Positions 24,498-32,931 of a stretch of 64,000 nucleotides of DNA are shown here, piece after piece. The notes under the pieces are model-generated. The model did no database searches and was not told the origin of the DNA. It saw only the letters and a program-made list of their open reading frames with translations. Position 1 is the first letter of the stretch, and every line of letters starts with the position of its first letter. The position numbers and the translations under genes were made by a program. Origin of the DNA: Lachnoclostridium sp. An181 (lineage in GTDB: Bacteria > Bacillota > Clostridia > Lachnospirales > Lachnospiraceae). The stretch is taken from assembly GCF_002160325.1 (NCBI RefSeq), contig NZ_NFKJ01000002.1, positions 1-64,000 on the forward strand. Reading direction: 5' to 3'.

Positions 24498-25559
24498 ATG
24501 GAAAAACGAATTACATACCATGAACAGACAGACATGCAAAATACTTTGAAACTTCGTGAAATTGTGAAATCACTTCCTCCATTTGCCTCGGATTTCTTCC
24601 GTGCAGTCAGCACAACAACCGCTACAAGCACAAGAATCAAATATGCACTGGACGTAAGGATTTTCTTTCAGTTTTTGATCCGTGAAAATCCGCTCTATAA
24701 GGATCACTCCCTACATGATTTTACGCTTGCCGAGCTTGATAAGATCACTGCACTTGACCTGGAGGAATATATTGAGTATTTAAAGGCCTATCAGCCTGAA
24801 GGCAATGACGAATACTTTACCAACGGTGAACGGGGCTTAAAACGCAAATTATCGTCTTTGAGGTCCTTTTATGCATATTATTATAAGCATGAAATGATCC
24901 AAAACAATCCGACCCTTCTTGTAGATATGCCAAAACTTCACGAAAAAGAAATCATCCGGCTGGAACCTGATGAAGTCGCAAGGCTTTTGGATTACATAGA
25001 ATCCTGCGCTGATGAGCTTACACCTCATCAAAAAAAGTACTACGAAAAGACTAAATACCGTGACATTGCGATCGTTACTCTTCTGCTCGGAACGGGTGTT
25101 CGTGTCTCAGAGTGCGTTGGCCTTGACATTGAGGATATTGATTTTAAAAACAATGGTCTAAAATTGACACGAAAAGGCGGCAATGAAATGATCATCTATT
25201 TTGGCCCTGAAGTGGAGAAGGCATTGAAAGACTACATTGAAGTGCGCCGCCAGATCGTCCCTGTTTCCGGGCATGAACACGCCCTCTTCTACTCCACTCA
25301 AAGAAAACGCATCGGAGTCAAGGCAGTGGAAAATCTTGTAAAAAAATACTCCATGAAGGTCACAACAGCAAAAAAAATTACTCCTCACAAATTGAGGAGC
25401 ACTTACGGGACAACCCTTTATCAGGAAACCGGGGATATCTACCTTGTAGCCGATGTACTCGGTCACAAAGATGTCAATACGACCAAAAAGCATTATGCCG
25501 CCATCGACGATGCCAGAAGGCGAAGTGCAGCAAAAGCTGTTCAGTTAAGAGAGCCGTAA
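24498..25559 (+). CDS. Tyrosine recombinase (XerC/XerD-like)
   Basis: A 353-residue site-specific recombinase. The N-terminal SAM-like core-binding domain spans about residues 30-145 (TRIKYALDVRIFFQFLI). The catalytic domain keeps the full set: Arg202 (GTGVRVSE), Lys226 (TRKGGNE), His297 and Arg300 (PHKLRSTYG), His323 (LGHKDVNTT) and the nucleophile Tyr333 (KKHYAAID). The start MEKRIT follows GGGAGG; upstream in-frame codons extend into the promoter. No attachment sites, phage or transposon genes flank it, so a chromosomal role such as dimer resolution is more likely than an element integrase. The stop codon lies in the loop of a terminator-like hairpin. Confidence 0.88.
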   Translation: MEKRITYHEQTDMQNTLKLREIVKSLPPFASDFFRAVSTTTATSTRIKYALDVRIFFQFLIRENPLYKDHSLHDFTLAELDKITALDLEEYIEYLKAYQPEGNDEYFTNGERGLKRKLSSLRSFYAYYYKHEMIQNNPTLLVDMPKLHEKEIIRLEPDEVARLLDYIESCADELTPHQKKYYEKTKYRDIAIVTLLLGTGVRVSECVGLDIEDIDFKNNGLKLTRKGGNEMIIYFGPEVEKALKDYIEVRRQIVPVSGHEHALFYSTQRKRIGVKAVENLVKKYSMKVTTAKKITPHKLRSTYGTTLYQETGDIYLVADVLGHKDVNTTKKHYAAIDDARRRSAAKAVQLREP

Positions 25560-25568
25560 GGCTCTCTT
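25547..25568. terminator. Terminator hairpin containing the recombinase stop codon
   Basis: A perfect 9-bp stem AAGAGAGCC / GGCTCTCTT with loop GTAA; the TAA stop of the recombinase forms the loop. A CT-rich tail follows. It separates two convergent genes. Confidence 0.65.
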
Positions 25569-26693
25569 CTACTTTCCCGTTTTTTCACACTTTTCAAGGA
25601 TAAATTCAGCAATTTTTTTGTCTGCCATCCCGTCAATGATGTGTTCCTGTGCAGCTGCCATCTGTCTTTTTGCACTTTCACTTCCAAGCAGCTGGACACC
25701 TGCCCTTGCCTGACCGGATGTAGTTTTTGCAGTAAGGGCCATTTTATGTTTTACAAAGAAATTTAAATTTTCTGTCTCACAGCCTGGAATCGGATCTGTC
25801 AGCACCAACGGGATTTTACTCACAGCAGCCTCTGTGGAGGTAAGTCCTCCGGGTTTTGTATACAGGATATCACAAGCTTTCATAAGGAGAGGAATGTTGT
25901 CACTGAACTTGTATATTCTTACTTCTTCCACACCGTGATATTTTTTTGTAAGCCTTTGGAACATTTTTTCATTATTTCCGCATATGACAATTACCAAATC
26001 CTTTTTCTGGTTATATTTCCACACACATGCTGTTAATTTTTCAAGTTTTCCTGCCCCCATGCTCCCCGCCATGATCAAATGGATCCTGCGCGAATCAGGC
26101 AGTTTCAACTGTTCTCTTGCCTTATTCTTTTCTATATGCTCTGCGAACGCCATATCCACAGGAATTCCTATCGGCACCAGTTTCTCTTCTGGGATTCCCC
26201 TGCGGATACATTCCCTCTTCAACTCTTCGTGCGGCAGAATGTAGTAGTCACAGCATGTTTCTTCCCAAAAAGGAATACAGGTGTAGTCTGTCATAACTGC
26301 AATTGTAGGCGGCAGCAAAACCCTTTTCTTTTTTAAATACGAAAGTGTCTCTGCAGGATATAGATGAGGCATGATAATTGCATCAAATGAATGATTCTGA
26401 AGAAATTCTTTTAAGTATTTTCCCATTTTTGTGTTGGCATAATAAACAGGGGAATGATTTGTTCTTTTACTGACAAACATCCCTACTTTATAGACAGCCC
26501 CAAATACATCTGGCGCATTTTTGACAATCTGAATGTACGTATTTCCAACAGTATCAGAAACTTTATTTCCCGCTAATGTTAAATAATCAAATACAACCGC
26601 CTCATGTCCCAGCTCTTTTAATCTTTTCCTTAGAGCAAACCCTGCAGCATTATGACCTCCGCCGGTTTTGCACGATAAAATCAAAAAATTCAT
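25569..26693 (-). CDS. MGDG-synthase/UgtP-type glycosyltransferase
   Basis: A 374-residue GT28-type glycosyltransferase. The N-terminal domain opens with FLILSCKTGGGHNAAGFAL, the lipid-acceptor side. The C-terminal nucleotide-sugar site is GSMGAGKLEKL, then YTKPGGLTSTEAAVSKIPLV with the conserved Pro-Gly-Gly-Leu-Thr. Relatives move glucose or galactose from UDP-sugars to diacylglycerol at the inner membrane face. It is downstream of a PlsY-like acyltransferase and dtd; the lipid link to PlsY supports a membrane glycolipid role. Confidence 0.85.
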   Translation of the reverse strand: MNFLILSCKTGGGHNAAGFALRKRLKELGHEAVVFDYLTLAGNKVSDTVGNTYIQIVKNAPDVFGAVYKVGMFVSKRTNHSPVYYANTKMGKYLKEFLQNHSFDAIIMPHLYPAETLSYLKKKRVLLPPTIAVMTDYTCIPFWEETCCDYYILPHEELKRECIRRGIPEEKLVPIGIPVDMAFAEHIEKNKAREQLKLPDSRRIHLIMAGSMGAGKLEKLTACVWKYNQKKDLVIVICGNNEKMFQRLTKKYHGVEEVRIYKFSDNIPLLMKACDILYTKPGGLTSTEAAVSKIPLVLTDPIPGCETENLNFFVKHKMALTAKTTSGQARAGVQLLGSESAKRQMAAAQEHIIDGMADKKIAEFILEKCEKTGK

Positions 26694-26699
26694 ATTTGT

Positions 26700-27329
26700 C
26701 TAGCTCCTTCTGAAAAGAAAACGAATTTGTCCCTCACCTTTTTCCAATTCTCTTAAAGAATCCATATGCTTTTGGATCACGATCAAAGCGATCAAAAGAA
26801 TTCCTGGCAGCATATACCGGCTTTTTTCTGACACACCAATGTTGATCGTCCATGCAATGTACGTTACTGCCGTTCTAAGGCAATGTGGCTGAATAATCCA
26901 TACTATTGAAAATAGGATATACCAAAAAGCAAGAAAAAATGCAAAAGAAACATCAGGAAACAAGCCAAGCAGAACACCAAAAGATACAGCAATCCCTTTT
27001 CCTCCCTTTTTTCCCCTGTGAAAAATCGGCCAAGCATGGCCAAGAACAGGCGCTGCAAGAATGACTGGAAAAAGAGGTGAATGCGGGTCAAAAAAATGAA
27101 CGGCAAAAAATACCGGCAAAAACCCCTTTGCCAGATCGCATAAGAGAACAAGGATGCCGCATCCTGCACCTGCATAAAGGAATGCGTTTGCTGTCCCAGG
27201 GTTTCCATCTTTACTCACAGCACAAATATCCACTTTTTTTAATACTTTAGGTATCCAGTATCCGAAAAGAATACTTCCCGACAGATACCCAAATGTTGCA
27301 AAAAACAAGCTCTCCATTATTTTTTCCAT
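26700..27329 (-). CDS. PlsY-like glycerol-3-phosphate acyltransferase
   Basis: A 209-residue membrane protein with about five helices. Motif 1 is GYLSGSILFGYWIPK; motif 2 reads KDGNPGTANAF, where PlsY usually has GSGNPGATN; motif 3 is HAWPIFHRGKKGGKGIAVSFG. PlsY transfers acyl groups from acyl-phosphate to glycerol-3-phosphate. The changed motif 2 suggests a paralogue with different specificity, so no symbol is given. It lies 6 nt before the glycosyltransferase gene. Confidence 0.8.
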   Translation of the reverse strand: MEKIMESLFFATFGYLSGSILFGYWIPKVLKKVDICAVSKDGNPGTANAFLYAGAGCGILVLLCDLAKGFLPVFFAVHFFDPHSPLFPVILAAPVLGHAWPIFHRGKKGGKGIAVSFGVLLGLFPDVSFAFFLAFWYILFSIVWIIQPHCLRTAVTYIAWTINIGVSEKSRYMLPGILLIALIVIQKHMDSLRELEKGEGQIRFLFRRS

Positions 27330-27341
27330 CTTTTTATTATT

Positions 27342-27788
27342 TTATAACTCTGCGGAATCAAGAACAATTGTAAAAGGACCATCATTTAACAGCTGTATTT
27401 TCATATCTGCTCCAAATCTGCCTCTTTCTACAATCGGAACATACTTCCTGCATTGTTCTATAATATATTCATACATATCATTTGCCATGTCCGGAGCTCC
27501 TGCTTTGATAAAGCTTGGCCTATTTCCTTTTTTACAATCCGCATACAATGTGAACTGTGAAATCAGCAAAAGTCCGCCTCCAACGTCAGCTAAAGAAAGA
27601 TTGGTTTTCCCATTTTCATCCTCAAAAATGCGCAGAGCACACATTTTGCGCACCATTTTATCTGCTGTTTCTTTTGTATCCTCATTGGAGACACCAATGA
27701 GAACTACAAACCCTTTTTGAATTTTTCCAAGCACCTCTCCGTCTACGCTTACAGATGCCTGTGTTGTCCTCTGTATTACAAACTTCAT
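27342..27788 (-). CDS. dtd: D-aminoacyl-tRNA deacylase
   Basis: A 148-residue DTD that removes D-amino acids (and Gly from tRNA(Ala)) from tRNA. It has the two active-site motifs [17 protein letters not shown] (residue 77 on) and [13 protein letters not shown] with the Gly-cisPro at 137-138. The ATG giving MKFVIQR is used; GGAGG lies 9 nt upstream, and a TTG overlapping that site is rejected. It is first in the dtd-plsY-glycosyltransferase operon. Confidence 0.94.
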   Translation of the reverse strand: MKFVIQRTTQASVSVDGEVLGKIQKGFVVLIGVSNEDTKETADKMVRKMCALRIFEDENGKTNLSLADVGGGLLLISQFTLYADCKKGNRPSFIKAGAPDMANDMYEYIIEQCRKYVPIVERGRFGADMKIQLLNDGPFTIVLDSAEL

Positions 27789-27821
27789 ACTTCTCAACCT
27801 CCATCCAATTCGTTCATCCTT

Positions 27822-27850
27822 ATCTTACCTATTTTACGCCTGTCATGCAA
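27822..27850 (-). promoter_or_regulatory. Promoter of the dtd operon
   Basis: On the - strand TTGCAT, a 17-bp spacer and TAAGAT. It is divergent from the ttcA-like promoter. Confidence 0.6.
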
Positions 27851-27880
27851 GAATGAATCTGTATAAACCGGAAATTGCAC

Positions 27881-27909
27881 TTGCCATTCTCTCCAAAATA
27901 AAGTACTAT
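27881..27909 (+). promoter_or_regulatory. Promoter of the ttcA-like gene
   Basis: TTGCCA (27881-27886), a 17-bp spacer and TACTAT (27904-27909), with a leader of about 38 nt. Confidence 0.65.
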
Positions 27910-27953
27910 GGTACGGTGTGAAAATGATCGTTAAGAAAGGATAAGATAGATTT

Positions 27954-28688
27954 ATGAAACTTCAACAACTTCTCAGCTATACAAGAAAGGCCGTAGATGA
28001 ATACCAGATGATTCAAAAAGGTGACCATATTGCCGTTGGGCTTTCCGGCGGAAAGGACAGCCTTACGCTGCTCTATGCCATGCATGGTTTGCGCAGATTT
28101 TATCCGGAATCATTCAAACTCAGCGCAGTCACTGTGGATTTGGGATACGAAAAATTTGACACTGCACCGTTTCAAAAGCTCTGTGATGAGCTTGATGTTC
28201 CATACATTGTAGTGAAGACTGATATTGCGCACATCCTCTTCGATGAAAGGAAAGAAAGCAACCCATGCTCCCTTTGCGCTAAGATGAGAAAGGGAGCATT
28301 AAACGATGCGATCAAAAAAGCTGGCTGCAATAAAATCGCTTATGGCCACCACAAAGATGATATCGTGGAAACGATGCTGCTCTCCTTGATTTTTGAAGGG
28401 CGTTTCCATTCGTTCTCACCGAAAACCTACCTGGACCGCATGGATTTGACAGTAATCCGTCCACTTATGTTTGTCAATGAAATGGATGTCATTGGATTTT
28501 GGCACAAATATGATCTGCCGGTGGCAAAGAGCCGTTGTCCGATTGATGGGTTCACAAAACGCCAATATGCAAAAGAGCTGATAAAGAAACTGAATGAAGA
28601 GAATCCTGGCGCCAAGGAGCGGATGTTTACTGCGATCTTAAACGGAAACATTGCCGGATGGCCCACCCGCGTGGGGCGAAAAAGATAA
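27954..28688 (+). CDS. TtcA-family tRNA 2-thiolation protein
   Basis: A 244-residue ATP-dependent sulfur transferase. The PP-loop is SGGKDS (31-36). Cluster-binding Cys105 and Cys108 (NPCSLCAK) and Cys195 (SRCPIDGF) match the 4Fe-4S ligands of TtcA, which makes 2-thiocytidine at tRNA position 32. GHHKDDIVETMLLSL is also typical. Firmicute members sometimes modify other positions, so the exact tRNA target is unproven. It has its own promoter and terminator. Confidence 0.87.
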   Translation: MKLQQLLSYTRKAVDEYQMIQKGDHIAVGLSGGKDSLTLLYAMHGLRRFYPESFKLSAVTVDLGYEKFDTAPFQKLCDELDVPYIVVKTDIAHILFDERKESNPCSLCAKMRKGALNDAIKKAGCNKIAYGHHKDDIVETMLLSLIFEGRFHSFSPKTYLDRMDLTVIRPLMFVNEMDVIGFWHKYDLPVAKSRCPIDGFTKRQYAKELIKKLNEENPGAKERMFTAILNGNIAGWPTRVGRKR

Positions 28689-28689
28689 A

Positions 28690-28743
28690 ACAGGACGGGA
28701 GTTCTTCCACAAACAAGTGGACAACTTCCGTCCTGTCTATTTC
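28690..28743. terminator. Bidirectional terminator
   Basis: ACAGGACGG (28690-28698) pairs with CCGTCCTGT (28728-28736), with further pairing inside (AGTT/AACT, CCAC/GTGG). It lies between convergent genes. Confidence 0.8.
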
Positions 28744-28750
28744 ATGATTT

Positions 28751-29395
28751 CTAAATTGTTCGGTTCTTTGCTGTCTCGTGGATTTTTACAAAATCTTTGA
28801 TCAGCTCCACTGCCCCGTCAATGCCAAGCTTGGAGCTGCTGACTCCCAGATCATAGCTGTCGATCTCACCCCAACGCTTATTTGTATAGTAATTGTAATA
28901 GCTTGCGCGCTGTTTATCCGTTTTGTTGATCATATCCTTAGCCTTGGCATCTGTCAGATCATACAGGCGTGCAACCCGCCGGATCCTCGCATCCAAATCT
29001 GCATGGACAAACACACTGACACAATTTTTATAATTTTCCAACGCATAATCTGCGCAACGTCCGACCAAGATACAAGGCCCCTCGTTTGCTATTTTTTTGA
29101 TTGCATCAAACTGTGCCAAGAATACTTTGTGATTGATTGGCATATCCATATAATTGCCAGTAGAATATCCAAGGGAATATGTGTCCATAACCAGCGAATA
29201 CAGGAAACTGTTTGTCGGTCTCTCATCATGGGCCTCAAAAATCTCCTTGCAAATCCCACTGTCTCTTGCTGCCCGGTTCAACATCTCCTTGTCATACAGT
29301 TTTACATTGAATTCTTTTGCCAGTCTTTCGCCAATCTCTTTTCCTCCGCTTCCAAACTGACGCCCGATGGTAATAATTGAGTTCATTTCTGCCAT
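28751..29395 (-). CDS. Cytidylate-kinase-like family protein
   Basis: A 214-residue P-loop kinase-like protein. The phosphate loop is ITIGRQFGSGGKEIGERLA, close to Cmk's GxSGSGKGT but with Gly-Gly-Lys. Other segments are LYDKEMLNRAARDSG and CILVGRCADYAL, then VFVHADLDARIRRVA. This is the AAA-type cytidylate kinase-like group common in gut Clostridia, whose substrate is unknown. The start MAEMNSI lies 11 nt from AAAGGAG. It is the last gene of a - strand run. Confidence 0.85.
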   Translation of the reverse strand: MAEMNSIITIGRQFGSGGKEIGERLAKEFNVKLYDKEMLNRAARDSGICKEIFEAHDERPTNSFLYSLVMDTYSLGYSTGNYMDMPINHKVFLAQFDAIKKIANEGPCILVGRCADYALENYKNCVSVFVHADLDARIRRVARLYDLTDAKAKDMINKTDKQRASYYNYYTNKRWGEIDSYDLGVSSSKLGIDGAVELIKDFVKIHETAKNRTI

Positions 29396-29435
29396 AATCC
29401 TCACGCTCCTTTATAAAAAATATTATATTATATTT

Positions 29436-30344
29436 TTACAACTTTAACAACAAATTTTCAAAATAATCTGGTAAAGGTGCATCAAATTCCATGTATTTTC
29501 CTGAGGATGGATGGATGAAACCAAGTATTTTTGCGTGCAGGGTCTGGCCTTGAAGGCCTTTTATGGGACATTTTGCAGGGCCATAGACAGCATCTCCAAG
29601 CAGCGGATGATGCAAACTTGCCATGTGAACCCGGATTTGATGGGTGCGCCCGGTCTCAAGGATGCACTTCACGTAGGTAAAGTTGGAAAATCTCTGCAAC
29701 ACCTTGTAGTGTGTAACTGCATCTTTCCCATTTTTGTAATTGATACTCATCTTCTTTCTGTCTGTAGGATGTCTTCCTATCGGGGCATCCACTGTTCCTT
29801 CGTCTTCTTTCAGCACTCCATGGACAATGGCATGATATACGCGGTGAATCGAATGATCTTTCAGCTGTTTGGCTAGAATCTGATGGGCAAGATCATTTTT
29901 ACATACTAAAAGAGACCCCGTGGTATCCATATCAATTCGGTGGACTATCCCGGGCCTTTGCACACCGTTGATCCCTGAAAGGCTGTCCTTACAGTGATAC
30001 AAAAGCGCGTTGACCAATGTTCCCTGATAATGCCCCGGACATGGATGGACCACCATTCCCTTTGGCTTATTTACGATCAAAATATCTTCATCCTCGTAGA
30101 GAATATCAAGCGCAATATCCTCCGGAAGGATGTCCGGCTCCTTTAGCTCTGGGATCTGTACGCAGATTTTATCCCCCTGTGATATTTTATAGTTTGCTTT
30201 AATGGGATTTGAGTTTACAAACACATTGCCATCTTTTATCAATTTTTGTATATGAGAACGGGAGAGTGTAGAGAGCTCTCCCGCTAAAAATTTGTCGATT
30301 CGCATATCCCCGGCATCTTCTATTGTAAAAAATTCTTCTTTCAT
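29436..30344 (-). CDS. RluA-family 23S rRNA pseudouridine synthase (RluD-like)
   Basis: A 302-residue synthase with an N-terminal S4 RNA-binding domain (RIDKFLAGELSTLSRSHIQKL) and a catalytic domain containing GIVHRIDMDTTGSLLV, in which the Asp of HRxD is the nucleophile. The C-terminal GRTHQIRVHMASLHHPLLGD is typical. RluD acts on helix 69 of 23S rRNA. It overlaps lspA by 1 nt, the common lspA-rluD pairing. Confidence 0.92.
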   Translation of the reverse strand: MKEEFFTIEDAGDMRIDKFLAGELSTLSRSHIQKLIKDGNVFVNSNPIKANYKISQGDKICVQIPELKEPDILPEDIALDILYEDEDILIVNKPKGMVVHPCPGHYQGTLVNALLYHCKDSLSGINGVQRPGIVHRIDMDTTGSLLVCKNDLAHQILAKQLKDHSIHRVYHAIVHGVLKEDEGTVDAPIGRHPTDRKKMSINYKNGKDAVTHYKVLQRFSNFTYVKCILETGRTHQIRVHMASLHHPLLGDAVYGPAKCPIKGLQGQTLHAKILGFIHPSSGKYMEFDAPLPDYFENLLLKL

Positions 30345-30865
30345 TATCTCCTTCTCCTTCCGGTGCGCGAAAACAATCCCTCTAATTCATTATCTTTGTA
30401 ATAAAACAATACAAGGATCATAAGGGCAAACACAGAAACTGTCACATAGATATCCGCAACATTAAAAATTGGGAAATCTATCAGGGAAAAATAGAAAAAG
30501 TCAACTACATAGGACAGATGAAAACGGTCGATCATATTTCCCAGTGCGCCGGATATGATAAAAACACTGCAGATTTTCAGAGGAAGATATCTTTTATCTG
30601 CCGGCATCTTCGTATAAAAATAGAGCACGACTAAAATCAGCAGCAGCCCAAATAACAGAAAAAACCACTGTTGGTTCTCAAACAGGCCAAAAGCAGCCCC
30701 TCTGTTTTCCAAATATTCCAGCTCAAATACCCCCTGAATAAGAGGAATGGATGGCTTATTCTTTAAATAAATAACAGCCAAATATTTTGTATACTGATCT
30801 AATGCAACAGCCAATATAATGGCCAGCAATGTTTTGATGTAAAAAAACGTCCTGTTTTTCTTCAT
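30344..30865 (-). CDS. lspA: Lipoprotein signal peptidase II
   Basis: A 173-residue polytopic aspartyl protease that removes lipoprotein signal peptides. It has four membrane helices. The catalytic Asp pair lies in SGALGNMIDRF and FNVADIYVTV. ALDQYTKYLAV near the N-terminus is also conserved. The tail is Arg-rich (SRTGRRRR). A lipoprotein substrate (the Dac-like protein at 35616) is encoded nearby. Confidence 0.95.
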   Translation of the reverse strand: MKKNRTFFYIKTLLAIILAVALDQYTKYLAVIYLKNKPSIPLIQGVFELEYLENRGAAFGLFENQQWFFLLFGLLLILVVLYFYTKMPADKRYLPLKICSVFIISGALGNMIDRFHLSYVVDFFYFSLIDFPIFNVADIYVTVSVFALMILVLFYYKDNELEGLFSRTGRRRR

Positions 30866-30886
30866 ATATTTCCTTTCTGTCCGTAT

Positions 30887-31642
30887 TTAGATATATTTAT
30901 GTAGCTCCACAAAACACCGTCCTTTTCGTGTCGTTTCCCCGCATTTTGCATAAATAAAACGTCCGAATTTACGCACGGATATGATATCTCCTTCTTTCGG
31001 ATGGTAGCCGTTGGATGTCACAAGTTTTCCATTCACAAACACACTCCCTCCCTCTATGAGAGCAGAAAGTTTCGTTCGTGAGGATGAGAATGCGAGAGAT
31101 AAAAGGCTGTCCAGACGCACAGAGGCAACGGTCCCTTTTATCGTCTCAAAAGAGGGTTTATACACAAAGCTTTCTATGGAGACTGGGTTGGCCATTACAG
31201 AAGTATGTCGGATTCTGGTCAGATTTTCCGTGATAAAGGCCGCTATTTTTTCGTGAACAAAGACAACTGCCCCATCTTCAAGCGTAAGGATGTCTCCTGT
31301 TTTTGACCGCTCAATACCAAGATTCAAAAGGGCACCCAGGTAATCTCTGTGTGTCAGTTTTTCAGCAAATTTTTTCTGCAGAGGACTGATTTTTAGAATC
31401 TGAATCGGATAATGGTATTCATAACAAAGAGCATCAGGGAGAAATGCTGCCATCTGACGCTCTGCGTATTCATAACCGCCGAAGAGGGCATAGGTTCCTG
31501 ACAACTCTCCCTTCGGAATGCTATGTAAAATATTCAATTCATTCAGATTCAGAAAATCGGAAAATGTCACATATCCTCTCTGCCAGGACAAGGCCGACAA
31601 TTCTATCAGTCGTTTTTGTAATAACATTTCTTCTTTCTGCAT
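30887..31642 (-). CDS. ylmH: YlmH S4-domain RNA-binding protein
   Basis: A 251-residue YlmH-type protein. The N-terminal part has WQRGYVTFSDFLNLNE and GGYEYAERQMAAFLP; the C-terminal S4 domain (about 175-240) has RLDSLLSLAFSSSRTKLSAL and EGGSVFVNGKL. YlmH binds ribosomes and helps peptidyl-tRNA release on stalled 50S subunits. Here it sits between sepF and lspA, as in Bacillus and related dcw-adjacent clusters. Confidence 0.9.
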   Translation of the reverse strand: MQKEEMLLQKRLIELSALSWQRGYVTFSDFLNLNELNILHSIPKGELSGTYALFGGYEYAERQMAAFLPDALCYEYHYPIQILKISPLQKKFAEKLTHRDYLGALLNLGIERSKTGDILTLEDGAVVFVHEKIAAFITENLTRIRHTSVMANPVSIESFVYKPSFETIKGTVASVRLDSLLSLAFSSSRTKLSALIEGGSVFVNGKLVTSNGYHPKEGDIISVRKFGRFIYAKCGETTRKGRCFVELHKYI

Positions 31643-31656
31643 AAGATAAAATCATC

Positions 31657-32202
31657 CTAATATCTGTTTTTTATGGAAGGCACATCAAACGATGTGTTCA
31701 ACAGGTCCTGGAGATCACCGGAAATATCAACATTGGTCGGAGTGACAAGGAAAATGTAGCTTGATATTTTTTGAAGATGTCCGTCAATTGCATAGGTAGC
31801 GCCGCATGTAAAATCAATGATGCGCTGCGCAACTTCCAAATCCATTCCTTCCAAATTTAAAATCACGGTGCGATTGCTAAGAAGTGTTTCTGTAATGTCT
31901 TTCGCATCCTCCATATTTGCAGGTTTCATAACACGCACTTCCATACCTGTCGCGCGTTTTGCCGGCTGACGCATCGGTGTCACCTTGTTTCCTGATCCCC
32001 CTGCAGATTTGGAAACTTTTGAAGAAGTCCCAAACTCGTCTTCCTCTTCTTTTTCTCTTCCTTTATCTTCTTTCTCTTTTTTGAAGAACGACTTTTTAGG
32101 TTTTTCTTCGTATTCCTCTACCTCGTCTTCATCAAAGAATTCATCTTCATATTCATCATCATTCAATTTCATAATATCGAGAAACTTATCTAATACTCCC
32201 AT
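31657..32202 (-). CDS. sepF: Cell division protein SepF
   Basis: A 181-residue SepF that anchors and aligns FtsZ filaments. The N-terminal amphipathic helix is MGVLDKFLDIMKLN, then a long acidic, Lys/Glu-rich linker (residues 15-75). The folded domain from residue 90 has PANMEDAKDITETLLSNRT and VILNLEGMDLEVAQRIIDF. I start at MGVLDK after AGGAGTG; longer readings extend into yggS. The yggS-sepF-ylmH order is conserved. Confidence 0.93.
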   Translation of the reverse strand: MGVLDKFLDIMKLNDDEYEDEFFDEDEVEEYEEKPKKSFFKKEKEDKGREKEEEDEFGTSSKVSKSAGGSGNKVTPMRQPAKRATGMEVRVMKPANMEDAKDITETLLSNRTVILNLEGMDLEVAQRIIDFTCGATYAIDGHLQKISSYIFLVTPTNVDISGDLQDLLNTSFDVPSIKNRY

Positions 32203-32215
32203 CTTAAAAACACTC

Positions 32216-32917
32216 CTATCTTCTGTTCTTGTATTCTCTCTCCCCAAAAATACCAGTTCCCACGCGCACACATGTAGCGCCTTCTTCAATGGCAACTTCA
32301 TAGTCATTGGTCATTCCCATTGAGAGAACACCCATATAGACATTATCAAGGTTTTTATTGGCAATGTCAACAGATAATTTCCTTAAATTCGCAAAATGAA
32401 CCCTGTTTTCCTGAGGATTTTCTACAAAAGGCGCAATTGTCATAAGACCTTTTATGTGAAGATGAGAAAATCGGGAAATCGCCTCTGCGGCCTGTATTGC
32501 CTCCTCCGGCATAAAACCAAATTTGCTCTCCTCTTTTGCCATATTGACCTCCAGAAGGATGTCGATTTCAATCCCTCTTTTTTTTGCCTCATGCTCCAGA
32601 GCCTCCGCCAGACGCACAGAATCTACAGAGTGTATCAGGCAGGCTTTATCTGCCACATATTTGATCTTATTCCTCTGCAGATGACCAATCATATGCCAGT
32701 GAATGTCCTTTGGCAGTTTCTCGCATTTTTCTGCAAGCTCCTGCACTTTGTTTTCCCCAAAATCACGGATTCCACATCCATAGACTTCCTCCAGCATAGG
32801 GATTGGTTTTGTTTTGCTCACTGCGATCAGAGTGACATCTTCCCGCTTTCTTCCGGCTCTTTCACATGCTTTTTGAACTTTTTCCTCCACATTTTCCAGA
32901 TTATCTTTTAATGTCAT
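32216..32917 (-). CDS. yggS: YggS-family PLP homeostasis protein
   Basis: A 233-residue fold-III PLP-binding protein. The PLP Lys is in VTLIAVSKTKP; phosphate-binding segments are SMGMTNDYEVAIEEGATCVRVG. It helps keep pyridoxal phosphate levels balanced and is regularly found before sepF. The ATG at MTLKDN is chosen because GGAGGCG lies 6 nt upstream; the earlier ATG overlaps that site. Confidence 0.94.
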   Translation of the reverse strand: MTLKDNLENVEEKVQKACERAGRKREDVTLIAVSKTKPIPMLEEVYGCGIRDFGENKVQELAEKCEKLPKDIHWHMIGHLQRNKIKYVADKACLIHSVDSVRLAEALEHEAKKRGIEIDILLEVNMAKEESKFGFMPEEAIQAAEAISRFSHLHIKGLMTIAPFVENPQENRVHFANLRKLSVDIANKNLDNVYMGVLSMGMTNDYEVAIEEGATCVRVGTGIFGEREYKNRR

Positions 32918-32931
32918 AACAAACGCCTCCG

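Noticed and set aside
24498-25559. Tyrosine recombinase as integrase of a mobile element
   Set aside because: No attachment-site repeats, tRNA, phage, conjugation or cargo genes flank it; both neighbours look chromosomal.
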